Shown piece by piece: positions 31,530 to 42,738 of a DNA stretch of 64,000 bases (positions are counted from its first letter, which is position 1; every line of letters starts with the position of its first letter). The position numbers and the translations under genes were made by a program. Under the pieces are notes generated by a model that saw only the letters and a program-made list of their open reading frames with translations, made no database searches and was not told where the DNA came from. The stretch is from Gracilariopsis chorda (taxonomy: Eukaryota > Rhodophyta > Florideophyceae > Gracilariales > Gracilariaceae), in contig NBIV01000004.1 in the NCBI GenBank assembly GCA_003194525.1, forward strand, positions 496,001-560,000, written 5' to 3'.

Positions 31530-32672
31530 TTAGTTCAAGTCACTTGAGTCTCTCTCGCTGCTTTCTTTTGTCCGTTTCCGCCGAAACAGAGTTCCAATGC
31601 TAGACTCCTGTTCACTGGGTGCAGACGATCTTGTGACAAGCAGTGCTCTGGAACCATTTTCATATACAGTTGTCACTACTGGATTGTCCGTGTCAGATAA
31701 ATCATTATCTCGGATCGTTTTCTGTGCCCAATGCAATGGGTCGCTCATGTCGTAGAAGATGCGACGCCGAATGGCAAAGCTTCCTACAAATGCCGAAATG
31801 GACAATGCCCACGCAATAACAATGGCGTAGATAAATCCCTTCCTTACCCTTGTTGCGTCAGAAAAGGTTTTGAAGTTGCATTGCGTTATCGCAGATCCTG
31901 CAAATACTCCCCTCCGCAGAGTGAAACCATCGGTCACTCCTTGACTAAGGAGATCAACTGCTCTTGTAGCAAATGCGCTTTCCAACCCGGTGACGTTGTA
32001 GGAAATCGTAGTTTTCCAAACCGGTAGCGTGATACTTTCATTCAGCACTCTTGACACATCTTCAGAATGAACGAAGTCAGTGAAAGTTACTTCGTTTCCG
32101 CTTCTGTATACGAACACACAAGAAGTACCTACACACCCCACCACATACTCATCAGGTACGGGTTCATCTGGTGCACGTTCTACGTTGGCGGTATATAAGA
32201 CTTCCTTTTTTTCGCATTCGAACACTTCGTCGTCGCCGATATTTCCGCCGTTGCCGATATTTCTGCCGTCGCTGATATTTCCGGCATGCTGCCAGAATAG
32301 AGTCGAGTTTATTCCAATGCATTTGACGCCAACCACGGTGGTCTGCGTGGAGATATTCAACAAGCCTTGCTGAACAGTTAACGCGTCGAGAGATGTGCAA
32401 TTCTTTCTCACCAGCTCCGTTTTGTCATCGGGGTCACTGTAGAACGAGCTGAAAACCTCAAGAAACACGAATGCGAGTGTTGCAGCGACGGTTAGAGCCT
32501 TTGTGCGAAAACGATGGTGTCTCACGTTCACCTTGCCACCATTTTGCAGAGCGCGACATTCCAAGTACTTGTTAAAGACGAGCACTGCGCTGAGCAGAGC
32601 GAGTTCGGCTATACCAGAGATTACTGTTACTATGAGACTTGTATACTGCGACTTGAGAGGAATGAGGACCAT
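31530..32672 (-). CDS. Three-pass membrane protein with a glycosylated loop
   Basis: A 380-residue intronless frame from ATG 32672 (an upstream in-frame stop at 32717-32715 supports this start). Hydrophobic segments lie at about residues 11-34 (SLIVTVISGIAELALLSAVLVF), 59-78 and 282-305 (YAIVIAWALSISAFVGSFAI). The roughly 200-residue loop between the second and third carries at least six N-x-S/T sites (NCTS, NIST, NSTL, NISD, NESI, NVTG) and several cysteines, as expected for a disulphide-bonded extracellular or lumenal domain. The 75-residue tail is polar, with basic RRKR. The loop holds an in-frame 18-bp repeat encoding N-I-G/S-D/N-G units (about 32230-32285). The family is not recognised. 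It is probably a host gene. Confidence 0.7.
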   Translation of the reverse strand: MVLIPLKSQYTSLIVTVISGIAELALLSAVLVFNKYLECRALQNGGKVNVRHHRFRTKALTVAATLAFVFLEVFSSFYSDPDDKTELVRKNCTSLDALTVQQGLLNISTQTTVVGVKCIGINSTLFWQHAGNISDGRNIGNGGNIGDDEVFECEKKEVLYTANVERAPDEPVPDEYVVGCVGTSCVFVYRSGNEVTFTDFVHSEDVSRVLNESITLPVWKTTISYNVTGLESAFATRAVDLLSQGVTDGFTLRRGVFAGSAITQCNFKTFSDATRVRKGFIYAIVIAWALSISAFVGSFAIRRRIFYDMSDPLHWAQKTIRDNDLSDTDNPVVTTVYENGSRALLVTRSSAPSEQESSIGTLFRRKRTKESSERDSSDLN

Positions 32673-35600
32673 TCTGCGGTAATGGGTTTGCTCGCGGTGC
32701 GTCCGGCCTGATCTTCAGCGCTTGGAATTACTCGAGCCTCAAGAATCAGCACACGGGGCTCAGCAGCTGAAAGAAAGCCCCAGATGATGCTCGTGGGAGA
32801 CGGTTTAGTATTTGTATTGGAACGACTAGATCCGGCGATGCATCTGTACGCCACTACTTATGCCGGGGCTCCTACTTAGGGTATCATCATGCATGTGAAC
32901 TTTTGTTCAAATTGCGTTGATTTCTACGATCGACAAGAGATGAAGCACAAGACAGTACGCTTTATTTCAAGCTCCAATGACGATTCTCTGTCATTGCCGA
33001 TTCAGTACCACAAGGTCCGGTGTATAGACCGAATGACAACCGTTTGCTAGAATGAATTAAAGATGAAGGGTTGAGATTTAAAGCTGATAGGTGCGTCGAA
33101 ATACTAGATTACATGATGAGGCGCATGCAAAGTAAATGACCATCTCTGTCAACCATCAATGGTTATGCGCTGCCGTTTTCCTAGATGGGTGCCCCTGATT
33201 AAATGAGCCAAATGGGCATGAAGTATCCAATATGTGATATATCCTAACTCTTTTTTCGAACACACTGTCAGTGCCGGTCACCAAGGCAACGCAGCATTAC
33301 AAACTCGGGAGAGTGTTCTTGTGTTACAGAAGCACAGATACCACACAGCAGTGTTACGAGAGTTGGGATTCGCCAATTAGCTGTACACTTTTCTATAATA
33401 GAGAAAGGAAGTATCGAAATATGTAGTGTCACCGTGGATATTATGATGCACAGCTGAAGTGGCTCTTCCTACGGTTTCCTAGCCTTTCGTTCCTTTTCCA
33501 CCGTCGGATTTTTCATTGCAGGAGGCGACAAGCATTCTATCAAACTTATTTCTACTTTACCCGTGTACGAGGCAATCGGCGCCCTGGCTTAGATTCTCTT
33601 TGTGGCTAGTCCTCTAACTCTGTCATGCGATCGGAATACTTCTACCCGGCGGATTTCTCAACCAAAAGTGGGAACCGGAGAGAGCACATAATTTTCGAGA
33701 GATCACGAGATTACTTATTGTAGAAATGGATGTTTTCTTCGATATTCATCAGCTGCGACGGAGACTACAGAGATGAATGATCGCATTTGGATGATTGGCT
33801 GTGCAGGATCTTCATTGTTATGGACACGGGGCATGTACTTCTTCTTTATTGTGGTCAACAGCTTTCTATTAGGTGCATCCAGAAATTACCAGTTGAACAG
33901 CCCACAAAATATTTGGTGCACTACACTCCCATCATTCTACAAACCACTACGCCAAATATTGGCGCCAAACCGTGCATCAAAACGCCTGTTTCACCTCCCC
34001 GAAACTCATCAACCGCCGCGTAGCTAATTCTATCACCGTCATTCATTACAGACCCTTTTGTTAGTAATCATGAACTCAGTCCGATGCTTCGTCCGCGACC
34101 ACAGTACCACGAACCCCTGCGTTGCCAAGGTGTGTCCTCTTCTTAAAAAGTTGAATGGAGTAGTCCTCCACGTGTGAGCTTTGCGCTTCTATGGGATCGT
34201 TTGTGCAATCTTTTAGACTTACGAAGCACTATCGCAACGCATATGGTCGTAGAGTAGGCGGCAATGCAAGCCGCTAGAGCTGCTTTGTTCAGACTTGAGT
34301 GCATGTTGTGGACTCAAGCACAGAGATAAAATCTGGTGGACGGTTTGGAGGTCTGGACGAACCCTCGCGGGGTTCGTTTAGACATCCAAATCTGGTTCAG
34401 GGCCCACCAAATATTGAGTGCCTTGGCGCTTTTTTATTGGCTCATATCTGGTGGCGTGGTCAACTGGCAATTCCTGGATGCACTCATTGCTAAGCTGAAG
34501 GAAAGTTTTTTAGTAAAAGCTTTCTCTCTTCGGGAAGGCCGGACATCTTCGCTATTACGGAAGGTAATATTGTTGTAGAACGCGATCCATCCAAACCAAT
34601 GTGCCAAGCAAACAATTCTATACAAAGGGATTGCTTTCAGGGAGTAGTAGGTGGGAATTTAGAAACACAGAAAGCACAACTTATCTCACTGAATCAGAGC
34701 GATTTACTCAACGTTCCGTGGTAATCACACTTAATCTGGAATATAGTTTGTCGCACCCGCTTTGCATTACGACCTTTCCATGTGATTCCATGATGTTGGA
34801 GTGACGCTCTGCTAGGTCCCCGTCATGGACAGCTTGTCGATCCTGGTTCTGTACAGGTGTTCAGTGCCAGTTTGCATCAGCCTTCCCTAATTACGTACGT
34901 GTTGACTGCATTCAGGACCAGTATGAATACGATAGCATTTGGGTTTTCTAGGAAAACGATGACGTGCAGTAGTTCTATTTGAGCCAATTAAGGCTGAAAT
35001 GCTATGAGATGGTTTCGGCGGCGCCATTGATGGCGACTCCGATCTAAAACGGTAGCTCTCTTATGTGACTGTATACTTTGTTGTTGTTGAAACATTTCCG
35101 CTTACTAGCATTCTTCCCCCCCCTCCCCCGCCACACCCGTACACTGGAACAGTGTCTATCTTCTGGACTTTACTGCGGGAAGTCAGTCCTGATGAGTTTC
35201 TGATTATTGACTTTCTGAGTCTTCATCAAACTTCAACCAAGCGACAAGAGCTCTCTTGCTCAGCCCCAGTCTGGCAGCTATCTATATTTGATTTGTTCGT
35301 CGCTACAATCTTTATTCAAAGGAACGGCTTAGAAATGTGTGTGATACAGGAAGTTGAGACAGAAACGGCACGACACAACTCCGATGACGAGATTTCAGGC
35401 CGATCGCGCCCACAATCCGACGATTACAGCTTTCTAGGGCTAAAATAGATTCACTTCATCGCAAACATGAAATATATAATAATAAAATATACATATTGCG
35501 GATAACCAAGGGCAAAACAGTCCGTACGGTGAAGGATTAAATCCCAATATTTTCGGCTGGGTGCGGTAAAGAAATAGGCATTCACTTTGCTCCTACTATG

Positions 35601-36184
35601 AAAACGATTGAGCCAATCCGGAGCTCTTTTGCTGCTTCTGTGCACAGATCATTCATCTCTTCATACATATATGTTCTGTTTGGCATATTTTAGAATAGAT
35701 AGGTTGACGAAAAGTAGCAGTCGAAGATCGATACAGATAAGGCTTCAAGTAGACTTGCAGAATCTATATTTCTGCTTGCAAGTGGGTGCGGGGATCGCAT
35801 CTTTTTCGAATAAGTCGACGATATTTCTTTGAAAGACGTTGAAATGAATAAGCGGGACAAGAAATAGCGTTGTAGATATACTGTTATTAGACGACGGCCA
35901 CAATACGAATCAAAGTAGATTGTTTTTTATTTGTCTATTAAGTTAAGGTTTTACCGCAACCGGGTTTTTCGCCCAACAGCCAACGAGAAACCGTATGTAT
36001 TTTCGTAGAATGGTAGCCAGGTATATAATTATGAGTTGAACAGATGTGACAGATTTTCCATGACATGCGCACAGGCGCGCGTCTCATTGACGAGCAGTGT
36101 TACCAACTCATAGGCGCAGGTGTGAAGGCGGAGTTAGTGGAGTTGATACGTTGCTCGTCGAAGCGCGCCTCCGTACGAAAGACT
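32673..36184. other. No supportable gene
   Basis: About 3.5 kb without a convincing frame. A perfect 7-bp hairpin, CGAACCC/GGGTTCG with loop TCGCG, lies near 34359-34377. C-rich tracts occur near 35116. Frames up to 127 codons exist (for example 35065-35448), but none shows a domain or a good start. Confidence 0.35.
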
Positions 36185-36643
36185 TCAAGGACGTGGACAA
36201 TTCGTACTGGGTTCCCTTCGTCCTTGCCGATTAATACGAGGTGGCTCACAAGCGCGCCCACCTGGTGGAGACCCTTCTGAGGACCGCCTGCATCTCACGG
36301 AAGAAGTATTTCTGAAGAACCGAAACACCCTCCTACAGAGTCGCCTCGATTCTCTCTCTGAATACTCGAAAATGTCCCCAGATTTTGGAACTAAAGCGCA
36401 GCAGTCAGTGGCTTCCCAGGTTCTGGGTTGTCCGCGTGACTTAATACGAATGACGTCGAGAGTCAATAGAGATGAACGACGTGTAAAGCGGGGTTTGGAA
36501 GATCCAAATGTACAATCGTAGCAGACGCCGTTTTGGTCAAGGCATAGGTCCACATTGTCTGGGTCACAAGTTATGAGGAGACTGTGCACCGACATGTATA
36601 GTGAAACGAACAACACAACTGACCAACACAATGGAAAGCGCAT
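36185..36643 (-). CDS. Small secreted cysteine-containing protein
   Basis: A 152-residue frame starts with ATG at 36643. Residues 1-21 form a typical signal peptide (FPLCWSVVLFVSLYMSVHS), so the product is probably secreted. The mature N-terminus has closely spaced cysteines (CDPDNVDLCLDQNGVCYDC), compatible with disulphides. Further cysteines occur in ATDCCALV and RRLCRR. The C-terminal half is Arg/Pro-rich and less gene-like, so the true end may differ, for example by splicing. A TATATAAA sits about 110 bases upstream on the same strand. No family is recognised. Confidence 0.5.
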   Translation of the reverse strand: MRFPLCWSVVLFVSLYMSVHSLLITCDPDNVDLCLDQNGVCYDCTFGSSKPRFTRRSSLLTLDVIRIKSRGQPRTWEATDCCALVPKSGDIFEYSERESRRLCRRVFRFFRNTSSVRCRRSSEGSPPGGRACEPPRINRQGRREPSTNCPRP

Positions 36644-36753
36644 TGTGAAACGATGATTAACGATTCAGTTGCAATCGAATTGTTACAAAAGTTTCCGATG
36701 TCGTAGAAGGTGAGGCGTTGTGTGATGTGGGATCCGCGGAGGAGAATGCATGG

Positions 36754-36761
36754 TTTATATA
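36754..36761 (-). promoter_or_regulatory. TATA box for the secreted-protein gene
   Basis: TATATAAA on the minus strand, about 110 bases upstream of ATG 36643, a plausible core promoter distance. The sequence between has no competing start in a better context. Confidence 0.4.
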
Positions 36762-37713
36762 CGAAAGTTGTAGTGCTAACCAGCTGCGAACTCTAGTTCA
36801 CAATACATTTCCGTCGTCGTTCCAACAAGGCGTTGCTACCAACAGCTGTACTGTCGTGCCCGTACGTTCGTACTCCGAAGAACCGATTGTTCAGCGTAAG
36901 AGCGCAACCACTAATGCATTTGCCATGTAACTTATACTGCAGAGATGTCTGTGAGAACCCAAACAATTCCAAAGAGGTGCCTTTTTGTATGGATACGTAC
37001 AGAAAAAGGTTACCAACAGAAGGCGCAGCGCAGAGCCGACTATCGGTGTACATTATTTGTTCATTGTAAAGGTGGGTGATTCATGATAACCAAAGTCATT
37101 TAACCGTACATCTTCAAAGAAGTTCCAAGCGCGATTGTGTTTTATTGGGATAGCGGAGACAGCAGTCGAATTGTATATACGGGCAGAATTTGACCCTAAG
37201 GAGTGGTATCAGTGGTAAGGACGATTGCGAGCCACTCAAAGATGTGTACCGTTGGTAGCTGGTAGCGTTGGTCCAGTCCTTTCACACGTTTTTGATGAAC
37301 AATGACCAGCTGGCGACCTCATGGTTTTGGTACTGTTTTGTGTGACACTCACTGAGAACACTGCCGTGAGCGGAAATCTATATTCTTCTCTAAATTCTTT
37401 TTCCCGAACATTATCGAAAGCGTTGTAATGTTACAACACCTGGCTGCGTTCTTGTTGAGAAACAATGCCCCGGCTGTCTCTGCGCTGTTCTAGGCAAGTG
37501 CACTGTTGCCTCTGCACGGGTTTCACGGAGCGCGAAGGACATGTTAACATGGACCACGGCCTGCGTTGACGCACTTGTGCTTCAGTTGTGGTGCATTTTG
37601 TTATTTTGAATGGCGCTTGAGCGTTTCTGTGCGATTGAACAAACTGCGCACAGAAAGCAGCTAAACTATGCCAACCAGAAATGCACCAGAGCGAAGAGCC
37701 GACGTACAGGGCG

Positions 37714-38028
37714 TATAAAAGCTCCGTCTTCGGTGAAGCCGCTTCACGAATACATAAACGCCTCAATATGGTCCCAAAGCTAAATGTTCCACAAAAAGAT
37801 GTAAACCCTTGTGTTGTTGTTTGCACGGATGGAAAGAATGTACGGAGCAGAATGCAAAAGAGAATGCGAGAATTCATGCTTCGGGACGGACGGGAGTTTG
37901 GCGATGACTTTGCTGCTGTTCTGGTGACGCTAAGTGTAAGGCTACAGTGTGATCATCACGAAGTATGTGCCATTTCTGGTGGCAGAAAAAGTGTGTGCAG
38001 TATGAAAAGGGATCGATCCTTTTCCTAA
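37714..38028 (+). CDS. Possible small gene downstream of a TATA box
   Basis: TATAAAAG at 37714-37721 is followed at 37768 by ATG and an 86-codon frame (MVPKLNVPQKDVNP, then CTDGKNVRSRMQKRM) ending at 38028. The same frame continues after the TAA for another 71 codons to 38244, and a second frame over 37990-38200 also reads protein-like (KKWLVPKIHVGNVPFLAEL). That pattern suggests a pseudogene or a mistaken start. No family is recognised. Confidence 0.25.
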   Translation, partial: YKSSVFGEAASRIHKRLNMVPKLNVPQKDVNPCVVVCTDGKNVRSRMQKRMREFMLRDGREFGDDFAAVLVTLSVRLQCDHHEVCAISGGRKSVCSMKRDRSFS

Positions 38029-38252
38029 ATGTGTCAAGAAATGGTTGGTACCAAAGATACATGTTGGAAACGTGCCCTTTCTTGCCGAATTAATTCTAGA
38101 AACTTCAACAAATCAGCAGCCCTTACTTCCAATTGGAGGGTTTGCGGAAACAAAAGAATTTATTGTTCAACTTTGAACTGCCAAGATCTTTACGTGGTTT
38201 GGGTTCAGGGCGATGACAGAGTATACACTCTGACCATCTGGTAGCAAGGCCT

Positions 38253-38418
38253 AACCCTAGTTGTAGGTTACACTAGCGTAAGTATCTTATCAAATGCTTG
38301 CAGTTCCCAATTGGCGAACACGGTGGTAGCATTTAAGCCCCAAAAACATCCCCTCTCAGTAAGTTAAGGCATCAAAACTCACCTTTTCATCGACGAATAA
38401 CTCGCGTAGTTCGCCACA
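38253..38418 (+). repeat. 5' LTR of the old Gypsy-type element
   Basis: Shares AACCCTAGTTGTAGGTTA, CAAAAACATCCCCTCTCAGT and CTCGCGTAGTTCGCC with 41451-41616 at the same spacing. The canonical TG may be at 38262, giving a 157-bp LTR. The nine bases before it are also shared, which is unexplained. Confidence 0.7.
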
Positions 38419-38474
38419 TTGATCACTAGATTTTCTACAACAGTTCGACGTTTAAGTTTCTATGTTCGGGCGCG

Positions 38475-39510
38475 ATGTCTGAAACGCAGCCAAATCCTGA
38501 ACGCGGCCACCACAAGGATGAATCTACATCGGAAAGCACATACCAGGAACCTTCTTTTGTTTCTACTTCCATCAATCATCCACGACTGTTGCGCATAGAT
38601 TACGCTTCAATCGCTAAGTTTCTTGGCCTTTATGATTAGTAACGCAAGAGAAAATCACCGCTCGCCCTCTAAAACTTTCTGTAATAGATTGTACGACAAA
38701 AAAACCAGTCCAAACGGTTAATCTCACGTACTGTGTTGATCTGGATGAGCTAGAGTGTAGCGTTGACCTCAAACTTGTACCGGATCTTTCCGATCCTGAC
38801 ATGGTTACCGATGATATGCTGTGTACAATTTTCAGAACAGTGATCGAAGACTAAGCGGATATCTATTTCGCTCTCAGCTCTGAATGTGCTCATTGAAAAA
38901 GAACATCGAGTGGACATATCCAACACATCCGCACAAATGCGGATGGAAAATCTATTCGCGTCCTATTTTTCGCCTCTGAGGCGATATACACTGAAATGAG
39001 TAACGACAACACAACCCAAAACAGCAATTGGTCACATCATTTCGGCCGTGAAACCAAAATATTTACGCACAAAGTTCAAATCAAACATTGACTCCTTTCA
39101 TATGGAACTAAACAAATATTTCAACAGTTTCTTCAAACACGCCATGTCTCTGTGTCAATCTTTCGATAACCTTGATACCGGCCCCACCTTCCGCGGCTTT
39201 AGCTCTCGCTCTGGTAATGAAGGTAAAAGCTCAACGTCAGAGAAAAAGGCTGGACACTCTGCATCAAGCAGGGCAAACAGTGAGCGGTGCATGTAACGTT
39301 CACACAGCAGAAATCTTCCCCCATTCCCCCATCCACCGTGCAAGAAGAAAGAATTACGTCACTGGATCGATGACTGTGATTTGTGTACTGATGACGAGAA
39401 ACACGAATACAGAGCTGCGTTTGCATCGAAGAAGGACAATGGTGGAACTTTGAGATCCACACGCAGCCAGAAAAAAATAAGCAAAATTTCAGCGAGAATA
39501 AGGGCACAGT
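38475..39510 (+). pseudogene. Gag remnant of the old Gypsy-type element
   Basis: ATG 38475 opens MSETQPNPERGHHKDE and reads to DYASIAKFLGLYD, then stops at 38637. A second frame continues with ITARPLKLSVIDCT to about 38854. Further pieces include FNSFFKHAMSLCQSF near 39120 and a Cys/His-type knuckle CKKKELRHWIDDCDLC near 39340. The order (N-terminal region, helical body, knuckle) fits Gag. Several stops and shifts make it non-functional. Confidence 0.6.
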
Positions 39511-39586
39511 GAAAACAATGCAGCCTTCGAAAACCTACCACCCCGCCCCATCCTGCGTCACCACCGTATCCGATGGCTAAACCTCC

Positions 39587-39820
39587 TTGGATGGTACTGG
39601 AAGTTGTGACGGCGGCAGCGACGACAGCATCGTGTCACCGAGTCTCGCTGAGATGACAGCACTAAAGACAACTGGAAGATTTGCTGCCATCAAAACCACT
39701 AATCTCTCTGTTCCGCTGAAATTTGGCCCCAACTTGCAAAGCTTTGCATTTTCTAGGACATGGACAGCACTGTGCACATTCCTGCATCTTTCTTCAGGCA
39801 GTTGGGCTTTGGTCAACTGA
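39587..39820 (+). pseudogene. Protease-like piece of the old Gypsy-type element
   Basis: The frame reads GGSDDSIVSPSLAEMTAL ... VPLKFGPN ... TFLHLSSGSWALVN. From memory it resembles the protease part of a Gypsy lineage in which an SG-x-D-D-S-V-V-S block follows the catalytic position. The usual D-S-G is not clear. It lies between Gag and integrase pieces, as expected. Confidence 0.45.
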
Positions 39821-40020
39821 AGTGCAACGCTAATAGCGGTATAAGCACGTGATGCAGTCATATTCCGCGTTGGCGATGCTAACCTCTCTAACATGGAGTA
39901 TGAGTGTTACACCGGTATGTTGTTTCCGTTTGAAGGGCGCCAATTTGGTTGACAAGTGTAGTGCACAGCATTGCTGGCTTGTTCCACAGGTGTGTAGAGT
40001 TTCGCACCCCCTTAGGGATA

Positions 40021-40580
40021 TTATTAGTTAATTACTACTGTACTGTCAGGGCGCGGGCCACCACTACTTATGTGTGTGAGCTCCGGCTGCCTGGGTCAAA
40101 GTAAACGCAACAAGCGAGTGTCTGGCTCTAACTCAGGTTCCCTGGTGAGTGTCCACCTCCATCTGGAGAGACGCCATCCTGTGAAGGCCTAGTTACCCAC
40201 CTCGTGGAGCTTCACCACATTCTTACCACTACTGTGTTTGTTTCTGTGCACGCTTTTACAGCGGTTATTGTTCTTTTGTCCCGTATACAGGTGTCGTTGT
40301 TTCTGCGACTACCGGTGATTACCGTTGCTCCGCTACCACCGCCCCACTCGTATGGACACCGCACCGCTCTTGCGCGTCGCCCACCACTCATGTGTCGCTG
40401 CATTTTCCGCTTTCACACTTCGTGGTCTGTCTTGGTTTCTACACCTGTACGCTAGTCGTGACGGTGAGTCCCGGTCTTACACCCGGCTTCGTGTGCTCAC
40501 CACAGGTTGTTTTGCCGCTGCGCTACCCTCACAGAGGAGGACGTCGAACACCCTTCTGTGTCTGCTCCCATCTCGGGGTA
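40021..40580. other. GC-rich block replacing the pol centre of the old element
   Basis: About 550 bases, richer in C and G than the surroundings, between the protease-like and integrase pieces, where reverse transcriptase should be. No frame here matches pol. It may be an insertion or gene-conversion patch. ACTACTG occurs near both 40037 and 40227, but no clear element ends were found. Confidence 0.3.
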
Positions 40581-40584
40581 TTGC

Positions 40585-41295
40585 ACTACAATTCGAACCT
40601 TTAGAGCAGTGACATACGAACTACAAATGAATTTCAAGGAATGGACAGATTTGCTACTCGTGATACAGAGCATCCTCAACAACTCTGCCTCCTCGCACCG
40701 AATGAACATTGCACCGGTAACCAATTTTCTTGGCATGGAGCCATCTCCGCCCATCTCCTCGTTCTTCCTTACCTCCACTGGTAAGGCTATGAAAATTTCG
40801 GAGGTCACCCAAGAGCGCTGCAGGAACCTCAAGGCCTTACAGAAAGCTTTCGCAAATCTTCACCCTCTGCTACAAAGCGCACTTCAAAACAACCGAAAGT
40901 CATCAAAATAAAAGACATCGAGAGGCATTCTCCCAAAATTTGTCGAAGATGATTATGTGTTGGTGGCGCGCAGCGCTTTTTATGCTAAAAAGACAATTGC
41001 ACTGCGATTGCACGGACCTTGCAGCGTCCAAAAAACTCTATCAGATTACCTCTTTCAGGTAAAAGATCTATGCAATGTCAAAACGGAAGACATTCATGGT
41101 TATCGCCTCAAATACGATCACAACAGCCCGTTTGACACAGAGGGTATAATTTTGCAGGTCATAGCGTCGGACATTGCAATGCCAGTCAAACCTTTAATGA
41201 AACTGGTAAAAAACAATAGAAGGCTCATGGTTCAAGTGCGCTGGAAGAGACTATGCACGAAAGAAGACACTTTGGAAGCACTGGTGAGGATATAG
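40585..41295 (+). pseudogene. Integrase C-terminal part with chromodomain-like end
   Basis: Reads AVTYELQMNFKEWTDLLLVIQSILNNSASSHRMNIAP, the C-terminal half of a Gypsy integrase. A single in-frame TAA at 40909-40911 is followed by the same frame (VEDDYVLVARSAF) to 41295. The end (MVQVRWKRLCTKEDTLEAL) resembles a degenerate chromodomain. The catalytic core is missing. Confidence 0.65.
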
Positions 41296-41450
41296 GAAGA
41301 TGTCCCGGTCGCGCTACAGCACTTGATTTAGCGTAACAATACTCCATGCGACCTGGTTCGCAACGCTCGTTTGCAACTTGCTCTTTGAAAGAGAGGAGTG
41401 TAGCCGTTTTTGGCTGTCTAGCGCTGGACGGAAACCAAAAAGGCTACATA

Positions 41451-41616
41451 AACCCTAGTTGTAGGTTACACTAGAGTAGGTATCTTATCAAATACTTGCT
41501 GTTCATAATTTGGAAACTCGTTAGTTGCATTTATGCCCCAAAAACATCCCCTCTCAGTACATTGAGGCATCGAACCTCACCTTTCCATTGACAAACAACT
41601 CGCGTAGTTCGCCCCA
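41451..41616 (+). repeat. 3' LTR of the old Gypsy-type element
   Basis: Second copy of the 166-bp direct repeat described at 38253, with many substitutions. Confidence 0.7.
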
Positions 41617-42452
41617 ATGCCGCTCCTGAGATGGGACGGCGGGTATAGAATGATATTTGGTGACTGGGACTAGCCATAGTCTTTTGTCGGGTCCTTAATG
41701 GTCGGTAGTCAGAAGAACAGATTCGAGAAGTGCATCGGAGACGACGGAGAAGGGCTTCCACTATGACCGCCGAGCAAAAGTATCAAATATATAAACTTCT
41801 TCGTGTCCTTGAAAATCCAATCATTTGGAATCTTAAATTGGATAAGCAACATCCCTTTAACTGAGGTTACCCGCTCGCCGCTTGTTATTCAGACAGAGTA
41901 GTCAAACAAATTCCGCAGACTCATTCAAACTTGTATACAGCAAATCGCATATCATTGTTGATGATGATACAGATTGGGGGATGGTGACTTCACCTGCGAA
42001 AAATGCGAAATATGAACAGCACGTGCTTTTATATATTTGCAAAACAAAAATCCAAGCCCTCGACTAATCCTTAAACCCATACGCACCATATAACGAGACT
42101 ATAACGCCGCCACCCAAAAACTAGTCAACAAACTTCTGCCCAAATCCATAATAAAAAAAACCCACACTACACTATACATCACAGAAAACACGATATTAAA
42201 TTATATTATATGTAGTAATATACTGTCGTATATGATATAGTCCTGACAGCATGACACTAAGCAAATCCAGCTTTATGCAAGAAGTCATCACATAGAGAGC
42301 CACAACTCACCTCTACGCGCACCGAACTATTTTTGCAGACCCCACGACAACACAGCAAAAAACAAACAAACACAAGTCGCACTGTAATAAATCATCTCCA
42401 CAAGTGTCCATTACCAAATACAAGCACTCTGTCAGTCGAAAAATTTAAAGAA
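41617..42452. other. No supportable gene; A/C-biased tract
   Basis: From about 42060 to 42440 the plus strand is unusually rich in A and C and poor in G, with runs such as CCCAAAAACTAG and an AT-rich core near 42190. No frame is convincing. It could be a 3' flank of a lost gene. Confidence 0.35.
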
Positions 42453-42738
42453 TGTTCCAGCACTGCTGGAACACGCGTGTAGAGTGCTCCAGCAGTGTCT
42501 GGAGCATTGTAAGCTTCGCTAGCCCAGCATTAACACTGTATTTCGGTGATGCAGTTGCCAGTTGCTAAATTACTATTGGTTAGTGTGCAGCTCCAGGGGC
42601 TTCTGGAAGCCAATGGAGTAACCTAGACGCACACATGAGTAAAGAGAAAGTAGTAAAGCGTTTTTGTGTTGTTTTGCATGCTTTTTGACTCTATAAAAGG
42701 GCGATTTGAGTCTTGGACTTCGGTCTGGACTCATCTCA
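42453..42738 (+). repeat. Candidate solo LTR with nested palindromes
   Basis: Begins with a perfect palindrome, TTCCAGCA-C-TGCTGGAA (42454-42471 region), followed by GCTCCAG...CTGGAGC, itself related to the first. TATAAAAG is at 42692-42699. A reading from TGTTCCAG to TCATCTCA has TG...CA ends with a 4-bp flank repeat AGAA (42449-42452 and 42739-42742). A 4-bp match is weak proof. Confidence 0.4.

Larger units (their letters stand above)
38253..41616 (+). mobile_element. Old, internally deleted Gypsy-type element
   Basis: Bounded by two diverged direct repeats of 166 bp (38253-38418 and 41451-41616). Inside, in order, are Gag pieces, a protease-like piece, a foreign-looking GC-rich block and an integrase C-terminal part with a chromodomain-like end. 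Reverse transcriptase and RNase H are missing. The many differences between the repeats indicate great age. No target duplication is seen. Confidence 0.75.

Noticed and set aside
35065..35448. 127-codon frame as a gene
   Set aside because: The Pro run comes from a C-rich tract; no ATG context, domain or homology is evident.
40021..40230. Insertion with ACTACTG target copies inside the old Gypsy element
   Set aside because: The segment lacks TG...CA or inverted ends, so the short repeat may be chance.
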